64,000 nt of DNA, taken from contig NC_089187.1 in assembly GCF_947507565.1 (NCBI RefSeq), positions 1,674,001-1,738,000 of the forward strand, in the 5' to 3' direction. A program made the translations under genes and the position numbers. Under the pieces are notes generated by a model. That model was given only the letters and a program-made list of their open reading frames with translations, searched no databases and was not told the origin of the DNA. Within the stretch, counting starts at the first letter, position 1; each line of letters begins with the position of its first letter. This stretch comes from Oscarella lobularis (taxonomy: Eukaryota; Porifera; Homoscleromorpha; Homosclerophorida; Oscarellidae). Of the stretch, positions 12,101-24,400 are shown piece by piece.

Positions 12101-15100
12101 TGCTCCAATTGTTCCTATTACAGTCCCAGCAGGCAAATTCTCGCGCATGTTCTTGCTTGATAGAGTTAGATTTCTCGGCTGATCATTGGCATCTGCCACT
12201 CTAACCTTCAACTGGGATTCAACGGAGAGCGGCGGCGACCCGCTATCGGTTGCACGAACGCGAATATACCGTTCTTCTGCTTCTTCGTGGTTCAAAAGGC
12301 ATTCGCTGCCTCCCATCGCTAAGCATCTCACGTTCGATATGGCCGTCTTCAAAGTGTTCCCAGCCAATACAAATCGACCGTTGTTCGAGTCCAAAAGTTT
12401 ATAGATAAAGGTCTGCGAGTAGTCCGAATCCTGTGACGACAAATTTCCAATTACCGTATTTATGGGACTGTTTTCAATGACAGTATTTCTGTCTAATATC
12501 ACAGCCGATGGAGCCTCATTCAAGTCCAAAACTTGAATGACGAACGTCTCGGAGACCGAAAGTGGCGGCGAACCGCTGTCCGTCGAATTTACAACGACAG
12601 CGTGACGATCAGCAAGTTCATGGTCGAGATTTGCCGACGAGGACACTTTCAGTCTGTGGCCGTCGACGACGAATCGACCGCCGGCGTCATCGGCTAACGT
12701 GTACGTATACAACTGAGATTTGTCCTCGTCGATAGTCACCATGTCGCCCACAACGACATCGTTTTGATTTTCGAAGACTCGTGGAGACTTCGTGCCAAAA
12801 ATTTGAATACTCTGAAAGACAAGTTTGTATAAATGATTTTATAATTGGAGGCATGCTACACCTACCGTCGGTTTTTCGTTGACATCTACAATTCTAATGA
12901 AAAATCGCGCCGTTTTGGAGAGTCGACCTGCATCAGTGGTACGAACGGTAATACTGTGGTTGAACTGGTCCTCGTAGTTGAACGACTTTCTCGTTATGAT
13001 CTTTGCACTGCACACCGTCCCAACACCCTATTTCTCACAGGAATCAATTCTTGAACAACGCCGTTAACTAGCCACTTACAGGAGCGGACATGTTAGAGCT
13101 ACACGTCGCCGTCGCGTTTATTATTCCAAATTGTCCTTCATCGTCGTCGTCGAGAGAAAACGTCAGGAACTGCTTTGCGTCGGCGTCAAGACCGATTAGC
13201 GTGCCAATCACTGTACCCTCCGGAGAATTCTCTTCCACTTGGGGTTCGTCGTCAACGAAGTTCAGCTGCCCGTCTTTGTCAGTGAAAATTATTTCAACAG
13301 GAGCTTCGTTCTCGTCTACCACTTCAATTACAAAGGATTTCACCATCTACATTATGGGGAAGATATACAGATACCGTGACAAAGGGTATTACTGCTTCTT
13401 GTTGATTTTTTACCGATTGCGAGGGTTCCCCGTTATCAGTCACACGCGCTGTGATATTGTGTGACTTTTTTATTTCGTAGTCAGTCGACCTCGCTTTCAA
13501 AAGCTCATTGCCACGCACTTCAAATCCGCCGTTGTCGTCTTGCAGTAACTCATAGGACAGAACATCGCCGACGTCTTCGTCAGAAGCGGTGAACAGTCCC
13601 ACTAACGTACCAGCGGGTTTGTTTTCGACGACTTGGAATCGATCGATCGTAAGTCTTCGCGGTTTATCGTTCGCTTCTGTGACGTAGATTGTCAGCACAA
13701 AATCGCGACGTCGCGCTGGATCTCCATCATCGGTTACAGCGACGGTGATATTATGCCACTGTGCCGACTCGTAGTTGATCCGACACTCCGGTCCACCGTA
13801 TGCCAAGCAACGCACATTCGATGTCGCCACCTCCACGACACCGTCTTCGATCGCGAAGCGACCCCCCGCACTGTCGTTTAAGGTATACGTCAAAGTCTGA
13901 CGATTCGTTTTAGCGTTGTCTGGATCGACTGCCAACAAGGTCCCGACAGACGTCCCAATAGGACTGTTCTCAGCCACCTCATTGCCTTTCAACGACAGAG
14001 CACTTGGCTCTTCGTTTACATCTGTCACTTGTATTGTGAATTGTTTTCTGACATTTAGTGAAGGAGATCCGGAATCAGTTGATCGTATGTCGATTAGGTA
14101 TTGAGCTTGTTCTTCAAAATCCAAATTGGCGTCAGCAGCTGTGAGTAGGTTGTCACCAATAATGACAAACCGGCTACCTGCCGACTCTGTCAGGACGTAG
14201 GTGTGGTTGTCTCCGGCATCGTCGTCAATGGTAGTCAGACGGCCTAACAATGCGCCATTCTGATTTTCTTTAATTGAACCAAAAGATCCTTCAGATAGAA
14301 GAACGTCCCCGGGGCCGTCGTTAACGTTAACAACGGCTACAAAAAACGCAGAAATGATGGAATTTCCTTTGGAGTCGGTAGAACGAATTTCGATGTGATG
14401 ACCAGGACTCTCTTCGTAGTTGAGAATCCCCGCGACAAGTAGCGAAGTCCAACACGTTACCTAAATAAGAAAGCCTATATAAACCGTTAACTTAGACTGA
14501 CTAAGTACTTACAGAGGCGGCTTCCCTACATGTAACATTTCCAAGTGAAAATTTTCCTTCTGAGTCGTCGTTTAAGTGAAATTCCAGCGTATCACCACCG
14601 TCTGGATCTGAGCTCACAATCGCACCTATTTCAGTGCCAATAGGAGAGTTCTCATCGATTCGAGGTTTGTCTTGGACAAAAGACAGCTGTCCATTTGTGT
14701 CAGTTACTTTGATCGAAGATGGTGGTTCATTGACATCGAGAACATCAATGACGAACGTTCTGGAAATCTATAAACATGCAAGTCTTAGGCTTGAATGCAT
14801 ATCCGTTTCACTTACCGATAGAGAAGGCGATCCATTGTCTCTAGCCAAAACAGTCACCCTGTACCCGTCGGAAAATTCGTAATCTACCGTCATCGCGGTT
14901 CGCAGCTGATTTCCCACTATTCTAAACATGCCATTGTCGTCGCGTGACAAGGAATACGTAACACTGTCTCCATCTTCATCGGTAGCAGAAAGACGTCCAA
15001 CGATGGTGCCAATTACGCTGTTTTCCCTCACGTTCTCATTGGAAAGATAAAGGTTCCGCGGTTTGTCATTCTCGTTGGTCACATTGATGCTAAACGTGGC

Positions 15101-18100
15101 GTCAACAAACAGTGCCGGAGATCCACTATCGGTTGCTCGTACGGAAATTCTGTAGAAGTTCTCTTCTTCATAATTCAAAAGACACTCTTCTCCACCAAGA
15201 GCCAAGCACCGTACATTCGATATGGCTACCTTGATAAAATTATTGTCCAGTCTAAATCGACCGCCAGCACTTTCTAAAAGCACGTAGGTGAACGTCTGAA
15301 GAGGCGGCTTTGCGTTGTCCGGATCAATCACAGACATGTTACCTATCATCGCTCCTGCACCACTGTTCTCGCGAACATGATTGCCACTCAGTTTCACAGT
15401 CGTAGGTCGCTCATTGACGTCCAATACCTCAATCACAAAGTTCGTTCGGATTGACATAGCCGGCGAACCGCTGTCAGTCGACGTGACAGAAATCGTGTAC
15501 CGCGAAGCTGTTTCGTAGTCCAAATTGGCCGACTGTGACACGCGTATTTTGTCGCCGAAAATGCCAAATCGACCGCCGGCTCCATCATTCAGAAAATACG
15601 TGTGAGTCTGAGATGAATCTTCGTCGTCAGTATTCAGACGTCCGACAACGGCACCGTTCATATTCTCTGAAATTTTAGAGGATGAAAGGGAGATATTCTA
15701 AAAAGTATTTAATCAAGTCGCTAAATAATAGAGAGACATACGCCCTCTTGCCTCTGGCTCGTCATTTACATCGACGACTGCTATAGAAAAGGACGTAACT
15801 TTGTGAAGTTCACTGCTGTCAGTAGCTCGCACAATAACGGTGTGCCAATTTTCATCTTCGTAATTAAGCGAGCCGGCCACAGTGACGTTTGCGGAGCAGA
15901 CAGTAAAACCTCCCTGCCAAAGAACGACATAGAAAATGGTGTTGTGTGGCAGTGAAACAAATACTCACCGAGACCGCACACGTGCTGGGAGTCGTCAATT
16001 GAAAAAGACCGCCGGCGTCTTCATCCAAGGAAAGAGTCAACGTGCCCGAGTCTTGATCTCTAGCTATAACTTTTCCAACCACAGTAATAAGGGTAGCATT
16101 CTCGTTAACGCGAGGTGAATCATCCGGAAAACTAAGCTGACTCCCAGTGTCGCTAAAACGAATAGAAACTGGTGGCTCTATTTCATCCAACACCTCAATC
16201 GTAATCCTTCGCGAGAACTGCAGTCGAAGGAAAAGTCACATCAGAGTCAACTCCATATAGACAGTCTTACCGACAATGGCGGCGATCCGTTGTCTGTCAC
16301 TGAGACGGTGACAAAATGTGCCGCTTTTGTTTCGTAGTCTGTCGACTTGGCCTTGAGCAATTGGGCTCCTTTCAAACTGAATCGTCCGCCATCGCTATCT
16401 CTAAGCCGATAAGAAAGAAGCTGGCCTGAGTCTTCATCCGTTGCGGTCAACGTTCCAATAACCGTTCCAAGGGCAGCTTTCTCTTTCACTTGAACATTGC
16501 TTATCGAAAGATTTCGAGGCCGGTCGTTTACGTTCGTCAGATGAATCGTGATAGCAGTGTCTCGTCGCAGAGGTGGACTCCCGTTATCTGTAGCACGCAC
16601 GACGATGCGATGGAATACTGTCACTTCGTAGTTAAGCAAACACGCAGACCCGCCGCTAGCAAGGCAGCGCGCATTCGAAACGGCCACTTTTACAGTGTTA
16701 CCGTCGATCCTAAACCGACCTCCTGCACTATCCAGGAGCGAGTACGTCACCCGTTGCCGCGTCTGATTGTGATTGTCCGGATCGCTGGCGGAGAGTATTC
16801 CAACCGTCGTGCCTTGGGCACTGTTCTCCGCTGTTTTGTTTGCAGTTATCTTGACGAATCCAGGACTCTCGTTTACGTCGTCTACAAGAACTGAGAAACT
16901 CTTACTGACAGAGAGCTTACCCGAGTCAGTTGATTGTAGGGTGATCGTGTAAGACGACCGAATTTCATAGTTCAAGTTCGCACTCGCTGTCGTCTTGAGG
17001 ATCGCACCGTCCAGAACGAATCTTCCTCCAGCCGAATTCAACAACTTGTACGTGAAAGCATCTCCCGCGTCTTCGTCAATTGTTCTACAGATGCCGACAA
17101 TCGCGCTGTTTCGGTTTTCGTCGATAGATCGGCCAGACAGGATGATGTCTCGTGGAGGATCATTCACGTTTCTGATCCCAATCGAGAACTCTTTCGTTCT
17201 GACAAGGTTGCCGTTGTCTGTGAGCCTCACCGAGATGGTGCGACGAGAGACTACTTCGTTATTCAGGTCTCCGTTGACGATCACGGGTACAGTGCACCGG
17301 CTCTTCCATATCTACCAAAAATGTTTAGAAGTCCTCAAAAGAATCGTGCGCACTTACGCCAAAGGAGCCCCATGTACACACGGCAGCGCTCGAATTCAAA
17401 GCGAACCGACCACCGGAAGTAGAGTCCAGGCTGAACGTGAGCTCATCGCTGGCGTCCGGATCGTAGCCCATCAACGTTCCAACAACTGTATTCTTGGGAG
17501 AGAGTTCATTCACCGTAGCCTGATTGCTCATAAAAGACTGCTGCCCATCCGCGGACGAAAATGTGACCTCTCCCGGCGGTTCGTTCACGTTCGAAATATA
17601 GATACGAAACTCGATCGATGAACTCAGTGACGGGCTTCCACTGTCTTTCACAAGAGCGCGAATCAAGTGACTCGTCGCTGTTTCGTAGTCAATTCCACTT
17701 CGCCCTGCGAACACCACTTTATTGCCGCTACTAATAGAAAATCGGCCTCCAGCATTGTCGGCTAACGTGTACGTCAGCGATTGCATAGAATCTTCGTCTG
17801 ACGCTGTTAGCGTTCCTATGACTGTACCAGTTGCAGCGTTTTCTTTCAAAGTGTTTCCGGAAAGCCGAAGGTTTCTCGGACGATCGTTGACATTTCGCAA
17901 ATAGACTGTTAAACTCTGGTCAACGTATTTTGACGGCGTACCGCTGTCGCGGCTGCGAACTCGGATTAAATGAGAGCTGCTTGCTTCGTAATTTAGCGAG
18001 CAATAACTGCCACCGTAAGAGAGACATTGTTCGCTTGACGCCGCAACCCGAAGCTGATTTCCTTGAATTCGAAACCGGCCCCCGGCACTGTTAAGCAGCG

Positions 18101-19398
18101 TGAGACTGTGAGATTGCCCCATGTCGGGATCGGAAGTTATGAGACTACCAACTAGAGTCCCATAGGCACTATTCTCATTTACGTTTTGATTTGAGAGCTA
18201 ACGAGCAGAAAGGTAATTTCATTTCGTACTTCGTGCTGTAGAACGTACCGATATTCCAGTGGGAGATTCATTCACGTCTAAAATGGATATGGTGAGAGAT
18301 TGGTCCTTAGAGAGGCCTAGATTGTCCGTGCTACGAACAGTGATAGCAAACCTGGGAGAATCGTCAAATAACACTAAACAATACACTTGAAAAGTGCTAA
18401 CTGACTTGTTTGAGGATTCGTAGTTGGGCCGGAAGTTGACGGAAACTCGATTTCCGTCTCTCTTGAATTTACCCCCGGCGCTATTCAGAAGCTGATACGT
18501 GTGGGTATCACCCCAATTGGGATCGCTAGTCGAAAGCAACCCAACAGTATCTCCCATGCTAGCGTTTTCAGCCACTGCATAGCTAGACATACTAATCTGT
18601 GAAAAACGACGAAACCGGTTGAAAACGCATGAGGAAGCAAACCCACGTCGTACCGTAGTAGGAGGCTTATTGATTCGCTCGCACCAAATAGTGCTGTGTG
18701 ACAACCACGAACCGGACGAATAGCACGTGATTGAAGAACTGCCACTTGCGCGAGCGTAGCCGCTTGGACACGAGACGTAGCACTTTTGACCGTACGTTGT
18801 GCCGGAGCTGCACGAGAATGACGGGTACTTGCACATTGAACCATAAGTCTGAGAAGAGGGACAGTAATTCGCTGACGGCCATCCACAGTTGCGAGGCTGG
18901 CAATCCTTCTTGTTCCAGCTCAGCGTGTAGCCAATTCTGCAATAGCAACTACCAGAGGACGAATAGCAGTAGTGGGCACAACCATCACTGCAGCTTCTGC
19001 TAGCCTAGACAGCAATCAAATTCGTGAAGTCTTGACAAACCTTGTTGGTACCAACCGATGTAGAAGGACAAGACGAGCCGCCGCATCTTGCTGATACGGA
19101 GACGGAACGATAGCGCCACTGCGAGCCAGAGCCGCACTTGGTAGAACAGGAGCCCCATGAACCCCAAGAGTTGACCTTATGAAAAAGTGAAAGGATATGA
19201 GACTAACATGTAACCAGTGAGGAGAAGAACGAACACTTCTACCTGACAGTTTACACGGTAGCACGGAGACGGCGAACGTCTACGACGAGAATATACTGGA
19301 GGTGGTGGTGGTCGTCGTCGACGTCGGCGACCCCACCAACTCTCAGCGTCTGACATAAGCAGGAAACCGAGCAAAAGCGAAAATAGAACTGTCCTCAT
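9134..19398 (-). CDS. secreted TSP1-EGF-Sushi-cadherin (26 repeats), 3' truncated
   Basis: Exon 1 (19243-19398) encodes a signal peptide (MRTVLFSLLLGFLLMSDAES) and a basic/proline stretch RRRRRRPPPPP. Exon 2 (19041-19175) is a TSP1 repeat (WGSWGSCSTKCGSG). Exon 3 (18654-19004) holds an EGF-like Cys cluster and a Sushi/CCP domain. Exons 4-20 encode cadherin repeats with ENxxxGTxVG, DEDxG, DYE and DVNDxPR motifs, the calcium-site equivalents. Long exons are about 17358-18197, 16271-17311, 14816-15697, 13414-14460, 11930-12811 and 10498-11559. Repeats are organised in sets of eight with a ~2.89-kb genomic period. Repeat 26 is degenerate and homology ends near 9265. No transmembrane or cytoplasmic part follows and the frame runs to a stop at 9134. 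Likely cell-surface or matrix adhesion in origin; the present form would be secreted or is 3'-truncated. Confidence 0.85.
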
Positions 19399-19784
19399 GC
19401 TCTCGTCGTCTCGTTGTTAGCTCAAATGGGTGTCGAGCCAAATCCACCCACACATATATCTACTGCAAACGGCTACTGTATGTCCAGATAACCATATTGC
19501 TGTGGTTTGAGGCGGATACCTTTGAAAGATGCCCTCGAGGAGAAACTCAATCTATCTTTTTTTTTGTCTGCCGCGAGTGAAACTGGCCAGGGGCTGCAGT
19601 AAGAGACTACGAGGGGCATACCTAATTAGCGAATGTACTAGAGTAAACTCCTCGTACTCATAGATCAGACTTCCAACTACTCTTACGATCACAGAGCAAT
19701 ATGATAGCTTGCCAAGCCAAGAGGTGAAGAACGTTCGGCATGAAGATTTAGAAGAGCGCAGCTCTGCTAAAGCACGCTACTCGG

Positions 19785-20035
19785 ATCGGGACAGACCTCT
19801 GCCAGGGAGCTCTGCCAGGGATATCCCTGCCTCTGCCAGGGATATTATATCCCTGCCTGCGCAGTGCAGTATAGAGAGAGCGTTTTTTTTCATGTACCTA
19901 ACCCAACACCAACCCTAAACCTTACTGGTATCGGTGGCGGCCCCGCTCCGGGCTTAACCGCCCCAATGAGCATAGGTCGCAGAGGGGGGCTTCGCCCCCC
20001 CTGGAACCACCATGCTACGGGCGGTTAAGCCACAG
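19785..20035. repeat. hairpin-rich intergenic stretch upstream of the cadherin gene
   Basis: Repeats of CTGCCAGGGA/TATCCCTG lie at about 19800-19858. An inverted pair GGCTTAACCGCC / GGCGGTTAAGCC lies near 19952-20033, and a tight hairpin GGGGGGC-TTC-GCCCCCC near 19986-20001. No open frame is convincing. The stretch could be a remnant of a small structured transposable element. From 19399 to 19785, which must contain the cadherin promoter, no clear element was recognised. Confidence 0.45.
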
Positions 20036-20145
20036 TCGCGGGTAATCGTATATCGCCGCTTAGGTACAGAGAAAAAAAAAGAAAAAAGAAAAAAAAAGAG
20101 CACACTTCGGGATTCGAAGTCCTCTGTCTAAGAAATTAACAAGGT

Positions 20146-20434
20146 CGTTCTTTTTGTCTTTCTGACCGCCCTCTGCGCCGGCGGCGTTGAGCTGATCAGA
20201 CTCAGCCAAGACGACCTGCCCAAGTTTTTCTAGGTGCCGTAATTAAGTGCTGCATGCAGCAAGAACACAAATAACTGCACAGATACCGGTACCACTCCTC
20301 AACACTGCAAGTGCTGCGCTCCTGACGGCGCTATGTGCTGCAAAGGTTCTTATAAGTATTGCAAGAACAAGCATCCCGGTTATCAATCTGTGACGATTGC
20401 TGCAGTTCCTCACCAATCGAGACCTGCAGCGTAA
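20146..20434 (+). pseudogene. remnant of a small secreted Cys-rich protein
   Basis: One plus frame reads a hydrophobic signal-like segment (VVLFVFLTALCAGG) followed by VELIRLSQDDLPK. It then meets TAG and TAA stops, and continues in the same frame with a Cys-rich stretch (HCKCCAPDGAMCCKGSYKYC) to a TAA at about 20434. There is no ATG at the expected start. The paired cysteines recall granulin-type spacing, but the match is too short to assign. Either an intron covers the two stops or, more simply, this is a decayed gene. Confidence 0.4.
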
Positions 20435-20861
20435 TCACTCATTACATTTGCTTGTGTCCTATTTCTAAATCAAAATTAAGCTGACTATAGGACCCGAGTG
20501 GGCCGCCACGATTGCCAAAACCTCTGCTTTTTTGTTGAAGTTGTTGTTTGATTGATTGTGTCTTTGTGCGTGTCGTCCGAAATATATGTTCCTCTTGCAT
20601 AGTACTAAAATTGAAGTGAAGTTGTTGCACTCTCGAGAAAGCTAAACAAGCATATATTGACCAACTGGGGGCTCCGATCTGTCGCTTTTGCTGCAGTCGA
20701 AAACTGCACTCATTTTCAAGCTGCCTATATTCGTACGCTTGTAGAGGGTAGAGCTCCAAAGCAGGCATTTAATTTGTAAAGTCTTGTTTAATTCAATGGC
20801 TGATCATTGATCGCTTCGCGAAAAAATATTTTGGTGACCAACTTAGAGCTAACTATGCGAA

Positions 20862-21260
20862 CTAGCCAGAGCAAAATGCATGTGAGAAATATTGCGACGA
20901 CACTCTCTTCATTTCAAAGGATCTGTCAAGACTTTGCCCTAAATGGATGCTCCAGAGGCTGCTACATCCAAGTTATCGTGGTCGACGCGACGCTGGATCG
21001 AATTCAACGGAGAAAGTCCTATAGACTGCTGCTAGGGGATTAATCCTAGCATGTGCCCATAGAAAGGATGCCACCCAAACTGCTGCGAAGAGAGCAACTG
21101 CTGCATGGAAACGACAACCGCTGGAACAGACCAAAACGACGCTCATCGCTTAACTGTGCCTGGCATCCTTTTGCAGCTGCTTGTCTCCGTTCTTACGGCA
21201 AGCGTACTAAACCTGGCTTCTAAGTTTACTCAGAAAACCTTCTTCATGTTGCGTTGCTTG
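20862..21260 (+). pseudogene. fragment of the Cys-rich GPI-type gene, copy B
   Basis: Broken frames match the C-terminal half of the Cys-rich genes at 2.1 and 50.3 kb: a segment around SQSKMHVRNIAT in the shadow frame, LCPKW, the CCEESNCC region near 21085-21110, and the hydrophobic tail LQLLVSVLTAS. Internal sequence including the CGDAKC module is missing. It sits immediately 3' of NLR copy B, in the same convergent arrangement as in blocks A and C. From 20435 to 20862 no gene is supported. Confidence 0.65.
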
Positions 21261-21423
21261 TTGTGTTGGTGTTTGTGTGTAGCGTTCAATAGACAATTCA
21301 GTTGGCATCTGAGTTCTTCTGCGTTGAGAAAAAGTCAGGACGCTCCTTCTTTCGACGTTACCAAAATATCATAAAGGCGGTTCACTAAATCAAGTGAAAA
21401 AAATTTGCATATCTCTAAAACCT

Positions 21424-24400
21424 TTACTCACTGCATTGCAGAAGAGGATGATCGCTCGGTAGCTGCGATCCGTAGCGCTCAGAAACTTCCCAAATAATTG
21501 CTTCAGCTTCACTCGACTGCTTGGATTCCATAAGACATCTCACAAAATTAATTGCAACTGGCAATCCAAAAGTCAGCGGGTGCACAGGCTGACCTTTTCT
21601 GCTTCAATTACCTCGCTGAGAAGACGAATCCTCGACAGGAAGCTCCTTAGACAAAGCGCGTCGGAAATGACGGGACACATCAAGCGGTTTCTTCATTTCT
21701 AGACACATATCGCCAAGCCTTCCAGCAAGGCGATGAACTAAACGCCGACTAAGTACAACAACTCATAATTAAATATGAAAGTACGCCTGCCTTGGACCGC
21801 GTCAACTTTGCCAGCAAGAAGCAGCTTATCGTACAGCTGAAAAGTCCGCTGAAAATAGGTGATCGCTTCCTGTGTTTACCCAATATCAGATAAGCTGTCT
21901 CCTAGAAGGTCCAAGCCTACATACAGAAAATAATAGTAGTTGTCACAGATGTAATCTATCATACATGTCGCAATCGCTGTCTCCTTTGCTCCGCACAGCT
22001 CAAGCAACGAAAGGGTTTCCTTCAGATAGACAATCGATTCTTCTGTTTTGTCAGCGTATGAAAGATTCCGAGCGTGACGAGTAAGATCTTGATTAATAAC
22101 AAAATTATCTTCATCTCTTTCAATACACACTATCTTACATTTGTGAAGTTCCATGCTTCCCGGCGGAAAGACGGACTTCGCGATCTCAAGAGCTCGCTTC
22201 GATCGGTCGCACCCTTCGGAGATCAGACCAAGTTTGCGAAGACAATCACCGGATTTATGAAGAGCTAAACAAAGCGCCTCTAACTAAAGCGATAAAGCAG
22301 ACACTCATAGGGGAGACCATTAGCCAATCGAATATCGTTCTCGGGAAGTAAAGCGTCGAGCATGTCAAGACCCTTGGTGAAGTGAACGTGAGCCTCTTTT
22401 GGCTTGTTCACACGATCCAAGGTATAACCATAACTCACGTAACCTAGGAAACACACGTTCATTTCTCATTCGTAAAGTACACAAAATCCTAACTACACTG
22501 CACATACAAGAAGCGAGGTGAAGATCGGCCACAACTTTCCTCTTGCCTGAACAAAGAGACAGTGCCAAGTTCAGCACTTCTAGCGTCTTCTTATATTCGG
22601 CCAATGAGTTGTACATATCCCCAAGGGAAGTAAGCACTACACAGAAGAAGACGTGTTTCAATTCTACTCAGGAACCGAATCGAATACCATAGAATAGATC
22701 AGTCGTAGGCAGGCGATCTTGAACCCCGACAATCATTAAAAGCAGGCGTTCTGCTTTATCAAAGTGCCCTTGGCAAAGATCGCTGTGAGCGAGAAGAAAA
22801 ATCCCTATTTTCAAATTAAGGAATACTAGTTGAAAAGACTCGGTTGCACGCTCAAACCTTCCCAGTACGTAACGATTTCGTCGTCTGTCATTTGATCAAA
22901 AGATCGACCTTGCAAGCCCAGCTTGATATTGCGCTCGGCGCTAAGCAGGTCTCCTAAAAACATGGAGATTCTAGCCAAGCCAAAATAACCTAAACATTCA
23001 AAGAAGTAGATACTAACACCAGGGTTAACAAAAAAAGCATACATCGAAGATACTGCTCCCGGGGAATGTTCGAACCGTCACGTGACTTCTCCAGATTATC
23101 GGTTCGCATGGTGTACAATTCCTTTGCCGTCTCGAGCTGCAAATAGTTCAGGGACAATAAACAAGCAACGTCGATGACGTCAAAATGCCGACGACTATTC
23201 ATGCCGAGTTCCAGCATTCGTCTCGCCACGGAATACACGTGGGGAAGCAGAGCAATCATAAGCTGATCGCCGAAGTGTCGTCCGTTGAACAGCGGAAGCA
23301 CGCGTTCCATCAAACGCTCTTCGACGGTCCGCAGGACCTCTCGACACCGATCGGCGTCCTCCCAAAGACGACACAGGACGCTCGCATGTATCAGATGATG
23401 AATCGAGTAGACGACGCCTACGTCATTTCGATCAATCGGCTTCAGAAAGAAGCGTTCCTTCAAAGGACGCACTCGCACGGCGAACGACACCTCCCTGTGT
23501 CCGCCTTCCTCATCCGAAAGCGAACAATCGCGAACGATGAATTGAGGAATGTCTTGAGAGGAGAGCACGGAGCAGAACTGTAGAAGCGAATAGCTCTTCG
23601 GCTGTCTCTTCTCGATGTCGTCGAGATCCATTTCCCAGGTCAGATAGACGTGCTTTCTGCTTTCCAAAGCCTCAGCGGCTCTGGCCAGTCGCTTGGCGTC
23701 TAATTTCTTCACATCAACGTCGTTCATATCGATGCGAGCCAAATCGGAAGGAGAGAGGATGCCTGCCTCTTGAAGAGACTCCTTCACGTGAGACAGACGA
23801 AAATACGAGAGGAATTTATCCATGTCAAGCGCCGCCGCGTCGAGCTCCTTTCTCTCGCTCTCGAGTTTTTCCCAGTACTGACGAAAAGAGATGTCGTGCT
23901 GCTCGATGAATATGCCAGCGTGCGCGAGAGCCAAAGGGAGACCCTCGACGGGCGGTTCTACGGCCAATTTCCGGGCGAAGTCTTGCTCAGCTGAACTCAT
24001 TGCATCAAAGGACTCCGGAACTCTTCCAGCCCAGCGGAGAAGTGCTGCAATAGCACTTTCCTCAGCTAGCATCTCTAATGTCAGTACCTTAGTGCTACGG
24101 TCTTCGCGTGCAAAGCTCTTCTTTCCTGTCGTGATCAGAACGTGACAGGGAACAGACGCTCGAGGCAGGGAGTCTTTGATGAGTTCCGTCTCATCAGCGC
24201 TGTCGTAAACGACGACGCAGCGAGGCGAACGTCGCAAGAAGTTGAAAAAGACGACGAAATTATCAGCCAACGTCGTAGAGAGTGTGGGCTCCTCTCGAAG
24301 ACGGCGATCCGTATGAACGAGCAACAGCTACAAGAGAGAATATCATTTATTGCAAAAGCGGAACGTCAAAAATGTCGTACATTTCGTCTCACGGACGCCA

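Noticed and set aside
20442-20768. 108-codon minus frame rich in Gln/Arg
   Set aside because: No recognisable domain, no signal or splice partner; composition fits intergenic sequence.
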